A stretch of 42,616 nucleotides of DNA, from contig CAJQON010000038.1 in the NCBI GenBank assembly GCA_905479995.1, positions 1 through 42,616 of the forward strand, in the 5' to 3' direction. Each line of letters starts with the position of its first letter. Position 1 is the stretch's first letter. The translations under genes were made by a program, and so were the position numbers. Of the stretch, positions 1-8,068 are shown piece after piece. The notes under the pieces are model-generated. The model did not search any database. It had not been told where the DNA came from and was given only the letters and a program-made list of their open reading frames with translations. The stretch is from an uncultured Flavobacteriales bacterium (GTDB lineage Bacteria > Bacteroidota > Bacteroidia > Flavobacteriales_E > Vicingaceae).

Positions 1-599
1 GGCGTTGTTTCAGCAGGTTTTAGCACCACTGTATTTCCAGTGGCTAAAGCTGGAGCAATTTTCCAAGCAGCCATTAATAACGGAAAATTCCATGGAGTTA
101 TTTGTCCTGCAACACCTAATGACGTTGGTTTTCTGTTGGGAAAAGCATAGTCTAACTTATCTGCCCAACCAGCATAGTAAAAAAAGTGAGCAGCTGCTAA
201 TGGAACGTCAATGTCTCGTGATTCACGGATTGGTTTTCCTCCATCAAGTGTTTCTATAACTGCAAATTCTCTGGCTTTTTCTTGTATTAAACGGGCTATG
301 CGATATATGTATTTTCCACGTTCTTTAGCAGGCATTTTACTCCAAACTGTACCGTAAGCTTTTCGTGCTGCCTTAACTGCTTTGTCAACATCTTTTTCGT
401 TGGCTTCAGCAATCATGGCTAACTTTTTCTCATCAGCCGGATTGGTTGTTGCAAAGTATTTTCCGGAAGAAGGTTTTTCCCATTTTCCACCAATAAACAA
501 TTCATATTGGTTATGGAGTTGAATGTGACTGGTGTTTTCCATTGCAGGAGAAAGATCCCAGCCCGTATCAAAATTTATTTTAATTGTTTTCTTCGCCAT
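1..599 (-). CDS. Aldehyde dehydrogenase, NAD(P)-dependent family, N-terminal part (cut by window edge)
   Basis: The frame opens with ATG at 599 and runs off the window without a stop, giving about 199 N-terminal residues. The readable protein begins MAKKTIKINFDTGWD and carries the usual aldehyde dehydrogenase N-terminal landmarks: ELFIGGKW near the start, TTNPADEKK, the PWNFPLLMAAWKIAPAL segment that lines the cofactor pocket, and NTVVLKPAE at the truncated end. The catalytic cysteine and glutamate lie outside the window. It starts 3 bases after the deoC stop and is surely co-transcribed with it. DeoC releases acetaldehyde, so oxidation of acetaldehyde to acetate is a likely role; this is inference from context, since substrate cannot be read from the N-terminus. 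Confidence 0.9.
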   Translation of the reverse strand, partial: MAKKTIKINFDTGWDLSPAMENTSHIQLHNQYELFIGGKWEKPSSGKYFATTNPADEKKLAMIAEANEKDVDKAVKAARKAYGTVWSKMPAKERGKYIYRIARLIQEKAREFAVIETLDGGKPIRESRDIDVPLAAAHFFYYAGWADKLDYAFPNRKPTSLGVAGQITPWNFPLLMAAWKIAPALATGNTVVLKPAETT

Positions 600-602
600 T
601 TT

Positions 603-1514
603 TTAATCTTTTGAAAAGTAATCTTTGGATTGGTAAACTCCTGAATCTTGTTTTACCAATTGCATGATGAGGTCATTGGCTAAACTACTTGCTCCAAACC
701 TAAACCATTGATTGGTGAGCCAATCTTTTCCTAATGTTTCTTTTACCAGCATTAAATATTGTAATGCTAATTTTGAGTTGGATATTCCTCCAGCTGGTTT
801 CATTCCCACCTGAATGCCTGTTTTGTAATAATGATCTTTAATTGCTTCAAGCATAACAAGTGTAACTGGCAAAGTAGCTGCTGGACTAATTTTTCCGGTA
901 GACGTTTTAATAAAATCTGCTCCAGCATCAATGGCAATGTCACTGGCTTTTCTAACCCGATCAAACGTACCAAGTTCGCCTGTTTCTAATATTACTTTAA
1001 GTCTCGAATCTCCACAAGCAGCTTTAATTGCCGCAATTTCATCAAATACAAAGTTGTAATCTCCTTCATGAAATTTGCCTCTACTAATAACCATATCAAC
1101 TTCTTCTGCTCCAGCATCAATGGCAATTTTAGTGTCTAATAATTTTACTTTTAAACTAGACTGACCACTTGGAAATGCTGTGGCAACTGAAGCTACATTT
1201 ATTCCAGAACCCACTAAGGACTCTTTTGCAATTTTTACAAAATTGGGGTAAACACATACGGCAGCTACGTTTGGTAAGTTAGGATAAGCATCATGTAAAT
1301 GTTGTGCTTTATTACACAACTGGATTACTTTTTTATCTGTATCGGCTCCTTCCAGTGTGGTTAAATCAACCATATTTAAGGCCATTTTTAATCCTTCAAT
1401 TTTAGTTGTGCCTTTAATACTTCTGCTCGTAATTCGATCAATTCGATCAAAAATTCCAACTTGATCTATGGTAGGAGAAGGGTTGTTTTGGTAAATTAAT
1501 TTTGATTTGGTCAT
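603..1514 (-). CDS. deoC: Deoxyribose-phosphate aldolase
   Basis: Class I aldolase that splits 2-deoxyribose 5-phosphate into glyceraldehyde 3-phosphate and acetaldehyde in deoxynucleoside catabolism. The protein has 303 residues from ATG 1514, the longer form of the family. Visible signatures are EEVDMVIS, KVILETGEL, ADFIKTSTGK with the Schiff-base lysine at about residue 203, and GMKPAGGIS near the phosphate site. A longer frame starts at a TTG at 1535, but that codon lies inside a TAnnTTTG promoter box (1533-1540), so ATG 1514 is preferred. The aldehyde dehydrogenase follows 3 bases downstream, forming a deoxyribose-to-acetate unit. Function is confident; only the start is debatable. Confidence 0.94.
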   Translation of the reverse strand: MTKSKLIYQNNPSPTIDQVGIFDRIDRITSRSIKGTTKIEGLKMALNMVDLTTLEGADTDKKVIQLCNKAQHLHDAYPNLPNVAAVCVYPNFVKIAKESLVGSGINVASVATAFPSGQSSLKVKLLDTKIAIDAGAEEVDMVISRGKFHEGDYNFVFDEIAAIKAACGDSRLKVILETGELGTFDRVRKASDIAIDAGADFIKTSTGKISPAATLPVTLVMLEAIKDHYYKTGIQVGMKPAGGISNSKLALQYLMLVKETLGKDWLTNQWFRFGASSLANDLIMQLVKQDSGVYQSKDYFSKD

Positions 1515-1532
1515 GCTAGTAAGGGTGTTGCC

Positions 1533-1540
1533 CAAAGTTA
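1533..1540 (-). promoter_or_regulatory. Candidate -7 promoter box of the deoC operon
   Basis: Minus-strand TAACTTTG matches the Bacteroidota -7 consensus TAnnTTTG exactly and ends 18 bases before ATG 1514. No clear -33 TTG lies at 17-23 bases upstream. It overlaps the TTG codon at 1535, which argues against translation from there. Confidence 0.45.
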
Positions 1541-1583
1541 ATAAAACATAAAGGAGTAAGGATTATTAGTTCCCATAAAAGGG

Positions 1584-1591
1584 TATTTTTG
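1584..1591 (+). promoter_or_regulatory. Candidate -7 promoter box of cysC
   Basis: TATTTTTG is an exact TAnnTTTG match ending 5 bases before the cysC ATG. If used, the mRNA would be leaderless or nearly so. No good -33 TTG was found, so this rests on the -7 match alone. Confidence 0.35.
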
Positions 1592-1596
1592 TAGTT

Positions 1597-2205
1597 ATGA
1601 GTGCAAATTCAAATAATATACACCCTACTTTCGATAGAATTTTGGGTAGAGAAGACAAAGAGTCGTTTTTAAATCAGAAAGCTAAGGTTATATGGATGAC
1701 TGGCTTATCTGGTTCAGGGAAAACCACTGTTGCTATTGCTTTGGAACAAAAGTTAAAAGAAAAAGGAGTTTTAACTCAAGTGTTAGATGGTGATAATGTG
1801 CGTGTAGGTATTAATAATAACCTAGGGTTTACTGTAGAAGATAGAACTGAAAACATTCGAAGAATTGCTGAGGTTTCTAAACTATTTTTAAACTGTGGAG
1901 TGGTTACTATAAACTGTTTTGTGAGCCCAACAATTGAGATACGAGATCAAGCAAAAACCATTATTGGTTCGGATGATTTTGTTGAGGTTTTTATTAATAC
2001 TCCAATAGAAGTTTGTGAGCAAAGAGATGTGAAAGGACTCTACAAAAAAGCGAGAGCTGGAGAGATTAAAAACTTTACAGGAATAGACTCTCCTTTTGAA
2101 GCACCAGAATCCCCTTTGATAGATGTAAAAACCGCTAGTCAATCAATTGATGAATCAGCTGAACAAATTTTGCAAGTAATACTTCCTCAAATTACAAAAG
2201 GATAA
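1597..2205 (+). CDS. cysC: Adenylylsulfate (APS) kinase
   Basis: Phosphorylates adenosine 5'-phosphosulfate with ATP to give PAPS, the sulfate donor for reduction or sulfotransfer. The 202-residue length is typical of a stand-alone APS kinase. The P-loop GLSGSGKTT lies at residues 36-44, followed by LDGDNVRVGINNNLGF and EDRTENIRRIAEV, both typical of substrate binding, and a conserved DVKGLYKKARAGEI segment. No cysD, cysN, cysH or sulfotransferase gene is visible in the window, so whether PAPS serves assimilation or sulfation of surface molecules cannot be told. The stop codon is directly followed by the ATG of a TM2-domain gene, so the two are likely one transcript. Confidence 0.95.
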   Translation: MSANSNNIHPTFDRILGREDKESFLNQKAKVIWMTGLSGSGKTTVAIALEQKLKEKGVLTQVLDGDNVRVGINNNLGFTVEDRTENIRRIAEVSKLFLNCGVVTINCFVSPTIEIRDQAKTIIGSDDFVEVFINTPIEVCEQRDVKGLYKKARAGEIKNFTGIDSPFEAPESPLIDVKTASQSIDESAEQILQVILPQITKG

Positions 2206-2586
2206 ATGAAATTAGTCGGGGTAATTTTTTTGATGCTATTTGGGTTGTTTGTAAAAGCGAATGAAAACGAATTGTCTAAAAACCAACTAACAGTATTGAT
2301 TCAACTGGATGAAAAATTGAGTTTGAATGCTACAATTTATGATGAGATTTATGCGCCTGAACCAGTAAAATTTAAACGAGGAAAAGCAATTTTGTTTACG
2401 CTGTTAACAGGTCTTTTTGGAGGACACAGAATCTACTTAGGAACACATCATCGCACCCCAATTATTTACTCGATAACTCTGGGAGGTTTAGGAATACTGC
2501 CATTTGTAGATCTAATTAACATTATTTTTACAAAGGATTTATCTAAGTTTGAACATAAAACCCAAATAATTATGTGGGGGAATTAA
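2206..2586 (+). CDS. TM2-domain membrane protein
   Basis: Small protein of 126 residues that starts with no gap after the cysC stop. Residues 1-18 form a signal-peptide-like hydrophobic stretch (MKLVGVIFLMLFGLFVKA). Residues about 53-115 match the TM2 domain pattern: a basic KFKRGKA lead-in, a first membrane segment, the turn GLFGGHRIYLG, then a second membrane segment GGLGILPFVDLINII. TM2 proteins are widespread and poorly characterised, and no enzymatic role is implied. The middle part (residues 20-50) has no recognisable motif. A small secreted protein gene follows 10 bases downstream. Family assignment is confident, function unknown. Confidence 0.75.
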   Translation: MKLVGVIFLMLFGLFVKANENELSKNQLTVLIQLDEKLSLNATIYDEIYAPEPVKFKRGKAILFTLLTGLFGGHRIYLGTHHRTPIIYSITLGGLGILPFVDLINIIFTKDLSKFEHKTQIIMWGN

Positions 2587-2596
2587 ATTAAAAAAA

Positions 2597-3073
2597 ATGA
2601 AAAATTTTTTATTGATAAGTGTCATCTTTCTGTCAACTACAATTGTAACTGCACAAGAAATTACAAAAAGTGTTTTATTTGACTCTATTGTTCAGGTAAT
2701 TGAAAAGGCTCATTCTAGCTTAGGACAAGAGGCTTTATATACAATAGGTGGAGTGAATAAAGAAAGCTTAACGATAGGTTTGTCTAGTAAAACTGATCCA
2801 ACAACTGCTCAAACTATTGAGACTTTTGAATTGGATTTAAACGAATTGAGTGATGTTTATGCTGTTCCTAATCCTGAAGGAGGAACTACATTAATTGTAA
2901 ATTTAAAAACCGAAGTTTTAATACAAAAAAAGGTGGTAGAATTTAAAAATATGTTTCATGAAGAAATAGTCACTGAAGATTTCAGGGAAATTGCGGATTT
3001 ATGGTTCATTTTTAAGAATGAAAATGATGCCAGTAACCTGGAAAGCTGTTTGATGAAACTGAAAAAGAAGTAA
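2597..3073 (+). CDS. Secreted hypothetical protein with signal peptide
   Basis: A 158-residue protein I do not recognise. MKNFLLISVIFLSTTIVTAQ at the N-terminus is a clear Sec signal peptide ending in the TAQ-E cleavage pattern common in Bacteroidota. The mature part is acidic and hydrophilic, with predicted alternating strand and helix character and no cysteine until SNLESCLMKL near the end. It has no T9SS tail and no lipobox, so a periplasmic location is likely. It follows the TM2 gene by 10 bases and may be the last gene of the cysC transcript. It converges on glmS with only 3 bases between the stop codons. Confidence 0.6.
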   Translation: MKNFLLISVIFLSTTIVTAQEITKSVLFDSIVQVIEKAHSSLGQEALYTIGGVNKESLTIGLSSKTDPTTAQTIETFELDLNELSDVYAVPNPEGGTTLIVNLKTEVLIQKKVVEFKNMFHEEIVTEDFREIADLWFIFKNENDASNLESCLMKLKKK

Positions 3074-3076
3074 GCT

Positions 3077-4921
3077 CTATTCTACCGTTACCGATTTAGC
3101 TAAGTTTCTAGGCTGATCTACATGGCAACCTCTCATTACTGCTATATGATAAGACAACAATTGTAAAGGAATAGATGTTAAAAGTGGGCTTAAACAATCA
3201 TCAGTAGCAGGTACTTCAATAACATGATCTGCAATGGCCTTTACTTCTGTATCACCTTCGGTAACAATGGCTATAATTTTTCCATTTCGTGCTTTTACTT
3301 CTTCAATGTTGCTAACTACTTTTTCATAGTTACCGTGTTTTGTAGCAATTACAACAATTGGCATTTCTTCGTCAATTAAAGCAATAGGTCCGTGCTTCAT
3401 TTCTGCAGCAGGATAACCTTCGGCATGAATGTAAGAGATTTCTTTTAGTTTTAAAGCACCTTCTAACGCCACTGGGAAATTGTACCCACGACCTAAGTAT
3501 AAAAAGTTTGTCGCACCCTTAAATAAGTCAGAAATATGCGTTATCTGGCTATCAGACTTTAACATTTCTTCCACTTTAGTAGGAATTGCATCTAACTCTG
3601 CCAATATTTGTCTGTATTTAGAATCAGAAACGGTTCCTTTTTTATGGGCAATAGATAATGCCATTAATGACAATACGGTTACTTGAGAGGTAAATGCTTT
3701 TGTTGAAGCAACACCTATTTCAGGACCTGCATGCGTATAAGATCCACAATGTGTTTCTCTAGAAATTGTAGAACCAACCACATTACAAATTCCAATAATT
3801 GTAGCTCCTTTATCTTTGGCTAATTTAATAGCTGCTAACGTATCTGCTGTTTCTCCGGATTGTGAAATAGCAATTACTACATCGTTTTCATTAATAATAG
3901 GGTTTCTATATCTAAATTCAGAAGCATATTCCACTTCAACAGGAATTCGCGTTAAATCTTCAAAAAGGTATTCTCCAACTAAGCCGGCATGCCAAGATGT
4001 TCCACAAGCAACAATAATGATGCGGTTTGCGTTTATTATTTTTTGCTCATAATCTCTTATCCCACCTAAAGAAACAACGCCTTTATTAACGTCTATTCGG
4101 CCTCTCATACTATTTTTAATAGAAGTAGGTTGCTCGTATATTTCTTTGAGCATAAAGTGATCGTAACCACCTTTTTCAATTGCCTCTAACTGAACTTCTA
4201 ATTCTTGAATGTAAGGAGTGACTTCTTGATTTTTGATGTCCATCATTCTGAGTGGATCACCTTTTTTTATTACCGCTATTTGCTCATCGTCTAAATAAAC
4301 AACATCTTTGGTATATTCTACAATTGGCGTAGCATCAGAGGCCACAAAATAGTCATCGTCTTTACCAACACCAATAACTAATGGGCTACTTTTTTTAGCA
4401 GCGATCATGGTGTTAGGGTCATCTTTTGATAAGATGACAATGGCATAAGCACCAATTACTTCATTTAAAGCAATTCTTACGGCTTCAACCAATTCAACTT
4501 TGGTGTTATTTTGAATGTCTTCAATTAAATGGATTAACACTTCTGTATCTGTATCACTAGTAAATGAGTGACCACGTTGCGTTAATTCAGCTTTTAAACT
4601 GGCATAGTTTTCAATAATTCCGTTGTGTATTATTGCCAACTCTTCTGACCCAGAATAATGAGGATGTGCATTTTTGTCATTAGGTGGTCCGTGAGTTGCC
4701 CAACGAGTGTGACCAATACCTATTGTACTTGAAATATTTTTCCCTTCAGCAAACTTTTCTAACTCAATTACTTTTCCTTGTTTTTTGTACAAGTTTAAGT
4801 TTCCGCTATTAATTAAAGCAACACCAGAGCTGTCGTAACCCCTATATTCTAAGCGCTTTAATCCTTTTATTAAAATTGGGTAAGCCTCTCTGTTTCCTAC
4901 ATAGGCAACAATTCCACACAT
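3077..4921 (-). CDS. glmS: Glutamine--fructose-6-phosphate aminotransferase (isomerizing)
   Basis: Makes glucosamine 6-phosphate from fructose 6-phosphate and glutamine, the entry step to UDP-GlcNAc for peptidoglycan and lipopolysaccharide. At 614 residues it is full length. Cys2 after the initiator methionine is the glutaminase nucleophile (MCGIVAYVG), with GYDSSG and HTRWATHG following. The C-terminal half carries two SIS sugar-isomerase domains (ACGTSWHAG, SQSGETADT, ASTKAFTSQ, AEGYPAAEMKHGP), and the C-terminus PRNLAKSVTVE is diagnostic. It lies 3 bases after a DUF4270 lipoprotein gene, in an order I remember as recurrent in Flavobacteriia. Very confident. Confidence 0.98.
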   Translation of the reverse strand: MCGIVAYVGNREAYPILIKGLKRLEYRGYDSSGVALINSGNLNLYKKQGKVIELEKFAEGKNISSTIGIGHTRWATHGPPNDKNAHPHYSGSEELAIIHNGIIENYASLKAELTQRGHSFTSDTDTEVLIHLIEDIQNNTKVELVEAVRIALNEVIGAYAIVILSKDDPNTMIAAKKSSPLVIGVGKDDDYFVASDATPIVEYTKDVVYLDDEQIAVIKKGDPLRMMDIKNQEVTPYIQELEVQLEAIEKGGYDHFMLKEIYEQPTSIKNSMRGRIDVNKGVVSLGGIRDYEQKIINANRIIIVACGTSWHAGLVGEYLFEDLTRIPVEVEYASEFRYRNPIINENDVVIAISQSGETADTLAAIKLAKDKGATIIGICNVVGSTISRETHCGSYTHAGPEIGVASTKAFTSQVTVLSLMALSIAHKKGTVSDSKYRQILAELDAIPTKVEEMLKSDSQITHISDLFKGATNFLYLGRGYNFPVALEGALKLKEISYIHAEGYPAAEMKHGPIALIDEEMPIVVIATKHGNYEKVVSNIEEVKARNGKIIAIVTEGDTEVKAIADHVIEVPATDDCLSPLLTSIPLQLLSYHIAVMRGCHVDQPRNLAKSVTVE

Positions 4922-4924
4922 AAG

Positions 4925-6247
4925 TTAAAGTTTAGAGTAAGTGATGTTCAATTTTATTTTAGAAGTAGTATTTTTTTCTGATCCAAATACTGATCTATTG
5001 GCTCTAATGGAAGAGCCGTTGGCTACAATATACATTCCGTAACTTGGAGTGTTGTATAGTAAATCATTTAAATGTCGAGCAATATTAAAACTGTAAGATT
5101 TTGTAGTTTCATCATAGTCTCCACCAAAAAAGTCTAATGGTTCAAATGCATCTGGCAAGAAAAAGTCATCTCCATTTTCGTCAATTCCAACAAGCGAAAT
5201 AGATTCAAGTGGGTCATCAAAAAGGCCTTCAGTACCATTTTCTAAAGTCACTACTAATTCGGCTTTATTTATAACTACATTTCCATTGCTAATTAAATTT
5301 CTAATGTGTGGAAAGTCAATTTTTGTTTTTACTCCAGCCATAGTAGATGCGTATATTACAGTAGAATCTTTTAATGCAGAATTGGCTAAATGAGCTTCAA
5401 TATCTGTTCCATCATATTTGTGCTTATAACGGGAATATTTAATTCCTGAGCTACTTATTGTAAAGTCGTATTTAGAGGTGTCGTTGTAGTAAATAGTTAC
5501 TGTAGATAATGAAGAGTTTAGATCTAATGAGAGCATTGACCCTTGACCAGCAGAAAAGCTAGTGTTGTCAACCGAGTCATTCGTAGTAATATATAACCCA
5601 TGCATAAAGGCTGTAAATGTTTCGTTGTCTTTCATGTCGTTAGATCCTTGAGCATCAGCATTTATTAACTTTTGGCCAAAAGTATTGCTTAGTTTAACTC
5701 TAATATGAGGAGCTTTGTTAAGGCCATCAAATCCAACGTTTACGCTATCGGTTAAGTTAGGCACAAAAGACAATGTTCCGATAGCTGAAGGCATAAAAGG
5801 ATTGTACATGTTAGAAAAATAATCTCCATCTAATTGAGACGACAATTCATAAACGCTAATGTCCATTTGAGCAGCAGTATCACCATGAAGGCTATTATAA
5901 GCTAAAGTAAGCACTACCGAATCGAGAGTTGATATTGGCGAATTTAAATCCACATCTACACCAGAAAGCACTACTTCAGAATAAATAGAAGAGGAAACAG
6001 GACCGAAAATTGGGTCGTTGTATAAGCCTAATAAGTTTCTAATGGATAAATCTGACCTCAAAGAGTCTTCTTCTACTACCTGTGTAGAAATAGAAAAAGT
6101 GTCAACAAAGCTAACAGCTAAACCGCCATCGTCAAAATCTGGAGATAATTCACCATCTTTTTTACATGAAACTAATCCGATTAAAAATAATACAGCAAAA
6201 GCAAGTGTTGCTTTCTGCAAGAGAGTTGTTAAATTATAATTTTGCAT
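4925..6247 (-). CDS. DUF4270 family lipoprotein
   Basis: A 440-residue exported protein of the DUF4270 family, common in Bacteroidota and without a defined function. The N-terminus holds a hydrophobic segment ending in the lipobox LVSC at about residues 25-28, followed by KKDGELSPDF. Family landmarks are the early DTFSISTQVVEEDSL stretch and LLGLYNDPIFGPVSSSIYSEV, and a beta-strand-rich body ending in ITYSKL. It is likely anchored to the outer membrane. The ATG lies immediately after the stop of the GT5-like gene, and glmS follows 3 bases downstream, so all three share a transcript. A role in envelope biogenesis is suggested only by that linkage. Confidence 0.85.
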   Translation of the reverse strand: MQNYNLTTLLQKATLAFAVLFLIGLVSCKKDGELSPDFDDGGLAVSFVDTFSISTQVVEEDSLRSDLSIRNLLGLYNDPIFGPVSSSIYSEVVLSGVDVDLNSPISTLDSVVLTLAYNSLHGDTAAQMDISVYELSSQLDGDYFSNMYNPFMPSAIGTLSFVPNLTDSVNVGFDGLNKAPHIRVKLSNTFGQKLINADAQGSNDMKDNETFTAFMHGLYITTNDSVDNTSFSAGQGSMLSLDLNSSLSTVTIYYNDTSKYDFTISSSGIKYSRYKHKYDGTDIEAHLANSALKDSTVIYASTMAGVKTKIDFPHIRNLISNGNVVINKAELVVTLENGTEGLFDDPLESISLVGIDENGDDFFLPDAFEPLDFFGGDYDETTKSYSFNIARHLNDLLYNTPSYGMYIVANGSSIRANRSVFGSEKNTTSKIKLNITYSKL

Positions 6248-7078
6248 TTAGTCTACTAATACTTCTTCTTGTTCTAAAACATCGTCATAAAGCTTGTCGT
6301 AAGCTTGAACGTATTCTTCTAGCGAATGAAAATCCAATGTAGGCTTACTTAAACCTTTAAAATGGCTTTCTAAGTCAGGGTGAATACTTTCACTACCTTT
6401 TATAACAGCATCAGAAAGATCCATTGCAGCTTTATTTAAGCCAACAAAAGAAGTGTCGTTATAACCAGCAATATCTTCTTCAGAAATATTATCCATCATG
6501 GCCTTTTTCGCAAAGTTTTTATCAAACGCTGGTTTAAACTCATTATTGTATAAAGAGAATACCACCTTTGAATTTTCAAAAATTGGCTCTTTGCTGTAAG
6601 ATGTTTTAATGTACAAAGGAACTAAGCTAGTTAGCCAACCATGACAGTGAATAACGTCTGGCACCCAACCTAATTTTTTAACCGTTTCTAAAACTCCTCT
6701 TGCAAAAAATATTGCACGTTCATCGTTGTCTTTAAAGAATTTTCCAGTTTCCTTGTCTTCAAAAACTGCTTTTCGTTGAAAATAATCTTCACTATCAATA
6801 AAATAAACTTGCATTCGGGCTGCCTGAATAGAGCCAACTTTAATAATTAAAGGATGGTCGTTTTCATCGATGATTAAATTCATTCCTGATAAACGGATTA
6901 CTTCATGTAACTGATTTCTTCGTTCATTAATACACCCAAACTTTGGCATAAAAGTTCTAATTTCTTTACCTGCTTCTTGAATGCCTTGCGGTAAGTACCT
7001 ACTAATGTGGCCAACCTCGTTTTCTTCTAAGTATGGAGTAATTTCTTGGGAAATAAATAAAATCTTCTTCTTTTTCAT
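6248..7078 (-). CDS. Half-length glycogen/starch synthase-like (GT5 N-terminal domain) protein
   Basis: A 276-residue protein matching only the N-terminal Rossmann domain of GT5 glycogen synthases: KKKILFISQEITPY at the start, ISRYLPQGIQEAG, MQVYFIDSEDYF, DNDERAIFFARGVLETVKKLGWVPD in pieces, and IHCHGWLTSLVPLYIK. The C-terminal glycosyltransferase domain is missing altogether; full enzymes have about 470-490 residues. The KTGGL motif expected near residue 15 reads ENEVG, so ordinary ADP-glucose glucosyl transfer is unlikely. Databases usually label such proteins glycogen synthase. The first gene of the unit with DUF4270 and glmS, it may be a regulatory or binding protein for the envelope pathway (inference). 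A TTG at 7102 extends the frame but lies in the promoter box, so ATG 7078 is used. Confidence 0.8.
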   Translation of the reverse strand: MKKKKILFISQEITPYLEENEVGHISRYLPQGIQEAGKEIRTFMPKFGCINERRNQLHEVIRLSGMNLIIDENDHPLIIKVGSIQAARMQVYFIDSEDYFQRKAVFEDKETGKFFKDNDERAIFFARGVLETVKKLGWVPDVIHCHGWLTSLVPLYIKTSYSKEPIFENSKVVFSLYNNEFKPAFDKNFAKKAMMDNISEEDIAGYNDTSFVGLNKAAMDLSDAVIKGSESIHPDLESHFKGLSKPTLDFHSLEEYVQAYDKLYDDVLEQEEVLVD

Positions 7079-7099
7079 AATCCTGCCTTTAATTTTGTG

Positions 7100-7130
7100 C
7101 AAAGATACTATATTTTAAGGTTGTTGTCAA
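7100..7130 (-). promoter_or_regulatory. Promoter of the GT5-like / DUF4270 / glmS operon
   Basis: Minus-strand TTG at 7130-7128, 20 bases, then TATCTTTG at 7107-7100. This fits the Bacteroidota -33/-7 consensus (TTG, 17-23 bases, TAnnTTTG) at both elements. The -7 box ends 21 bases before ATG 7078 and covers the upstream TTG codon at 7102, fixing the start. Confidence 0.7.
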
Positions 7131-7170
7131 GTTTATTGACCGCTTTCCTTTGAATTTTGGGCGGTTATGA

Positions 7171-7192
7171 GCAAATAATTTACTTTATTTGC
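7171..7192. repeat. Perfect inverted repeat upstream of panC
   Basis: GCAAATAA (7171-7178) and TTATTTGC (7185-7192) are exact inverse copies separated by 6 bases, 22 bases before the panC ATG. The right arm overlaps a near-match to the -7 box (TTTATTTG, 7184-7191). It could be an operator or an mRNA hairpin. An outer pair, CCGCTTT (7139-7145) and AAAGCGG (7203-7209), flanks it. Confidence 0.4.
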
Positions 7193-7214
7193 GGTAAAAT
7201 TAAAAAGCGGCTAA

Positions 7215-8054
7215 ATGCTTGTAGTTGAAGATATAAAAGCGTTACAAGATTGTTTAAAGCAAAGCAATGGTAAAACAATTGGCTTTGTTCCAACAATGGG
7301 AGCATTACATCGAGGGCATGTGAGGTTAGTTGAATTGGCTAAACAAAAATGCGACATAGTTGTTTGCAGTATTTTTGTAAATCCTGTTCAATTTAACAAA
7401 GAAAGTGATTTTGTTAATTACCCAAATACGTTTAATGAGGACATTAAAATGCTTGAAGATGCTCAATGTGACTTAGTATTTTCCCCCTCTGCTAAGGAAA
7501 TGTACCCATCAGAACCTAAAACAGGAATTGATTTTGGCAGTTTGGGAGAAGTGATGGAGGGAGAACATCGTCCTGGTCACTTTAGAGGAGTAGGTATTGT
7601 AATTGAACGATTTTTTGAGCTTATTAATCCTGATTTTGCCTATTTTGGAGAAAAGGATTTTCAACAACTGGCTGTAATTAAGTTTTTGACAAAAAAATTA
7701 AATTTAAAGACCAAAATAGTTGGTGTTCCTACAGTTAGAGAGAAATCGGGGTTGGCAATGAGCTCTAGAAATTTAAGGCTTTCTGAAGCGGAAAAAGCAG
7801 CGGCAGCAGCAATAAGTGAAGCGTTAAAATATGTAAGTGAAAATAAAAAGAATCATTCTATTGAGGAGTTAGCGGAATATTTTAAACTAACAATTAATCA
7901 AAAAGAACATTTGGAGCTGGAGTATTTTGAAATAGCAGATATGACTACGCTAAAACCAATTAAAAATTGGACGGATTCGGTGAGTGCGGTGGCATGTACT
8001 GCAGTAATTGTTGGGCCAGTTAGACTAATCGATAATATGACAATTATTAATTAA
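7215..8054 (+). CDS. panC: Pantothenate synthetase (pantoate--beta-alanine ligase)
   Basis: Joins pantoate and beta-alanine with ATP to make pantothenate (vitamin B5) for coenzyme A. The 279-residue protein has the nucleotidyltransferase signature [12 protein letters not shown] with HRGH at residues 32-35, [20 protein letters not shown] and the KMSKS-like loop SGLAMSSRN. The panD coding region begins 14 bases after the panC stop, so both enzymes that handle beta-alanine are encoded together. It is transcribed divergently from the GT5-like operon. Start ATG 7215 has no competing upstream codon. Confidence 0.97.
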   Translation: MLVVEDIKALQDCLKQSNGKTIGFVPTMGALHRGHVRLVELAKQKCDIVVCSIFVNPVQFNKESDFVNYPNTFNEDIKMLEDAQCDLVFSPSAKEMYPSEPKTGIDFGSLGEVMEGEHRPGHFRGVGIVIERFFELINPDFAYFGEKDFQQLAVIKFLTKKLNLKTKIVGVPTVREKSGLAMSSRNLRLSEAEKAAAAAISEALKYVSENKKNHSIEELAEYFKLTINQKEHLELEYFEIADMTTLKPIKNWTDSVSAVACTAVIVGPVRLIDNMTIIN

Positions 8055-8059
8055 CTTTG
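8052..8059 (+). promoter_or_regulatory. Candidate internal -7 box for panD
   Basis: TAACTTTG overlaps the panC stop codon (8052-8054) and ends 9 bases before the panD ATG at 8069. The match to TAnnTTTG is exact, but no TTG lies at the right distance. It also contains the TTG codon at 8057 that would extend panD, which argues against that longer start. Confidence 0.3.
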
Positions 8060-8068
8060 CCGCTCGAT

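Noticed and set aside
1888-2142. Minus-strand open frame inside cysC
   Set aside because: It is a shadow of a well-supported plus-strand gene and has no recognisable protein character.
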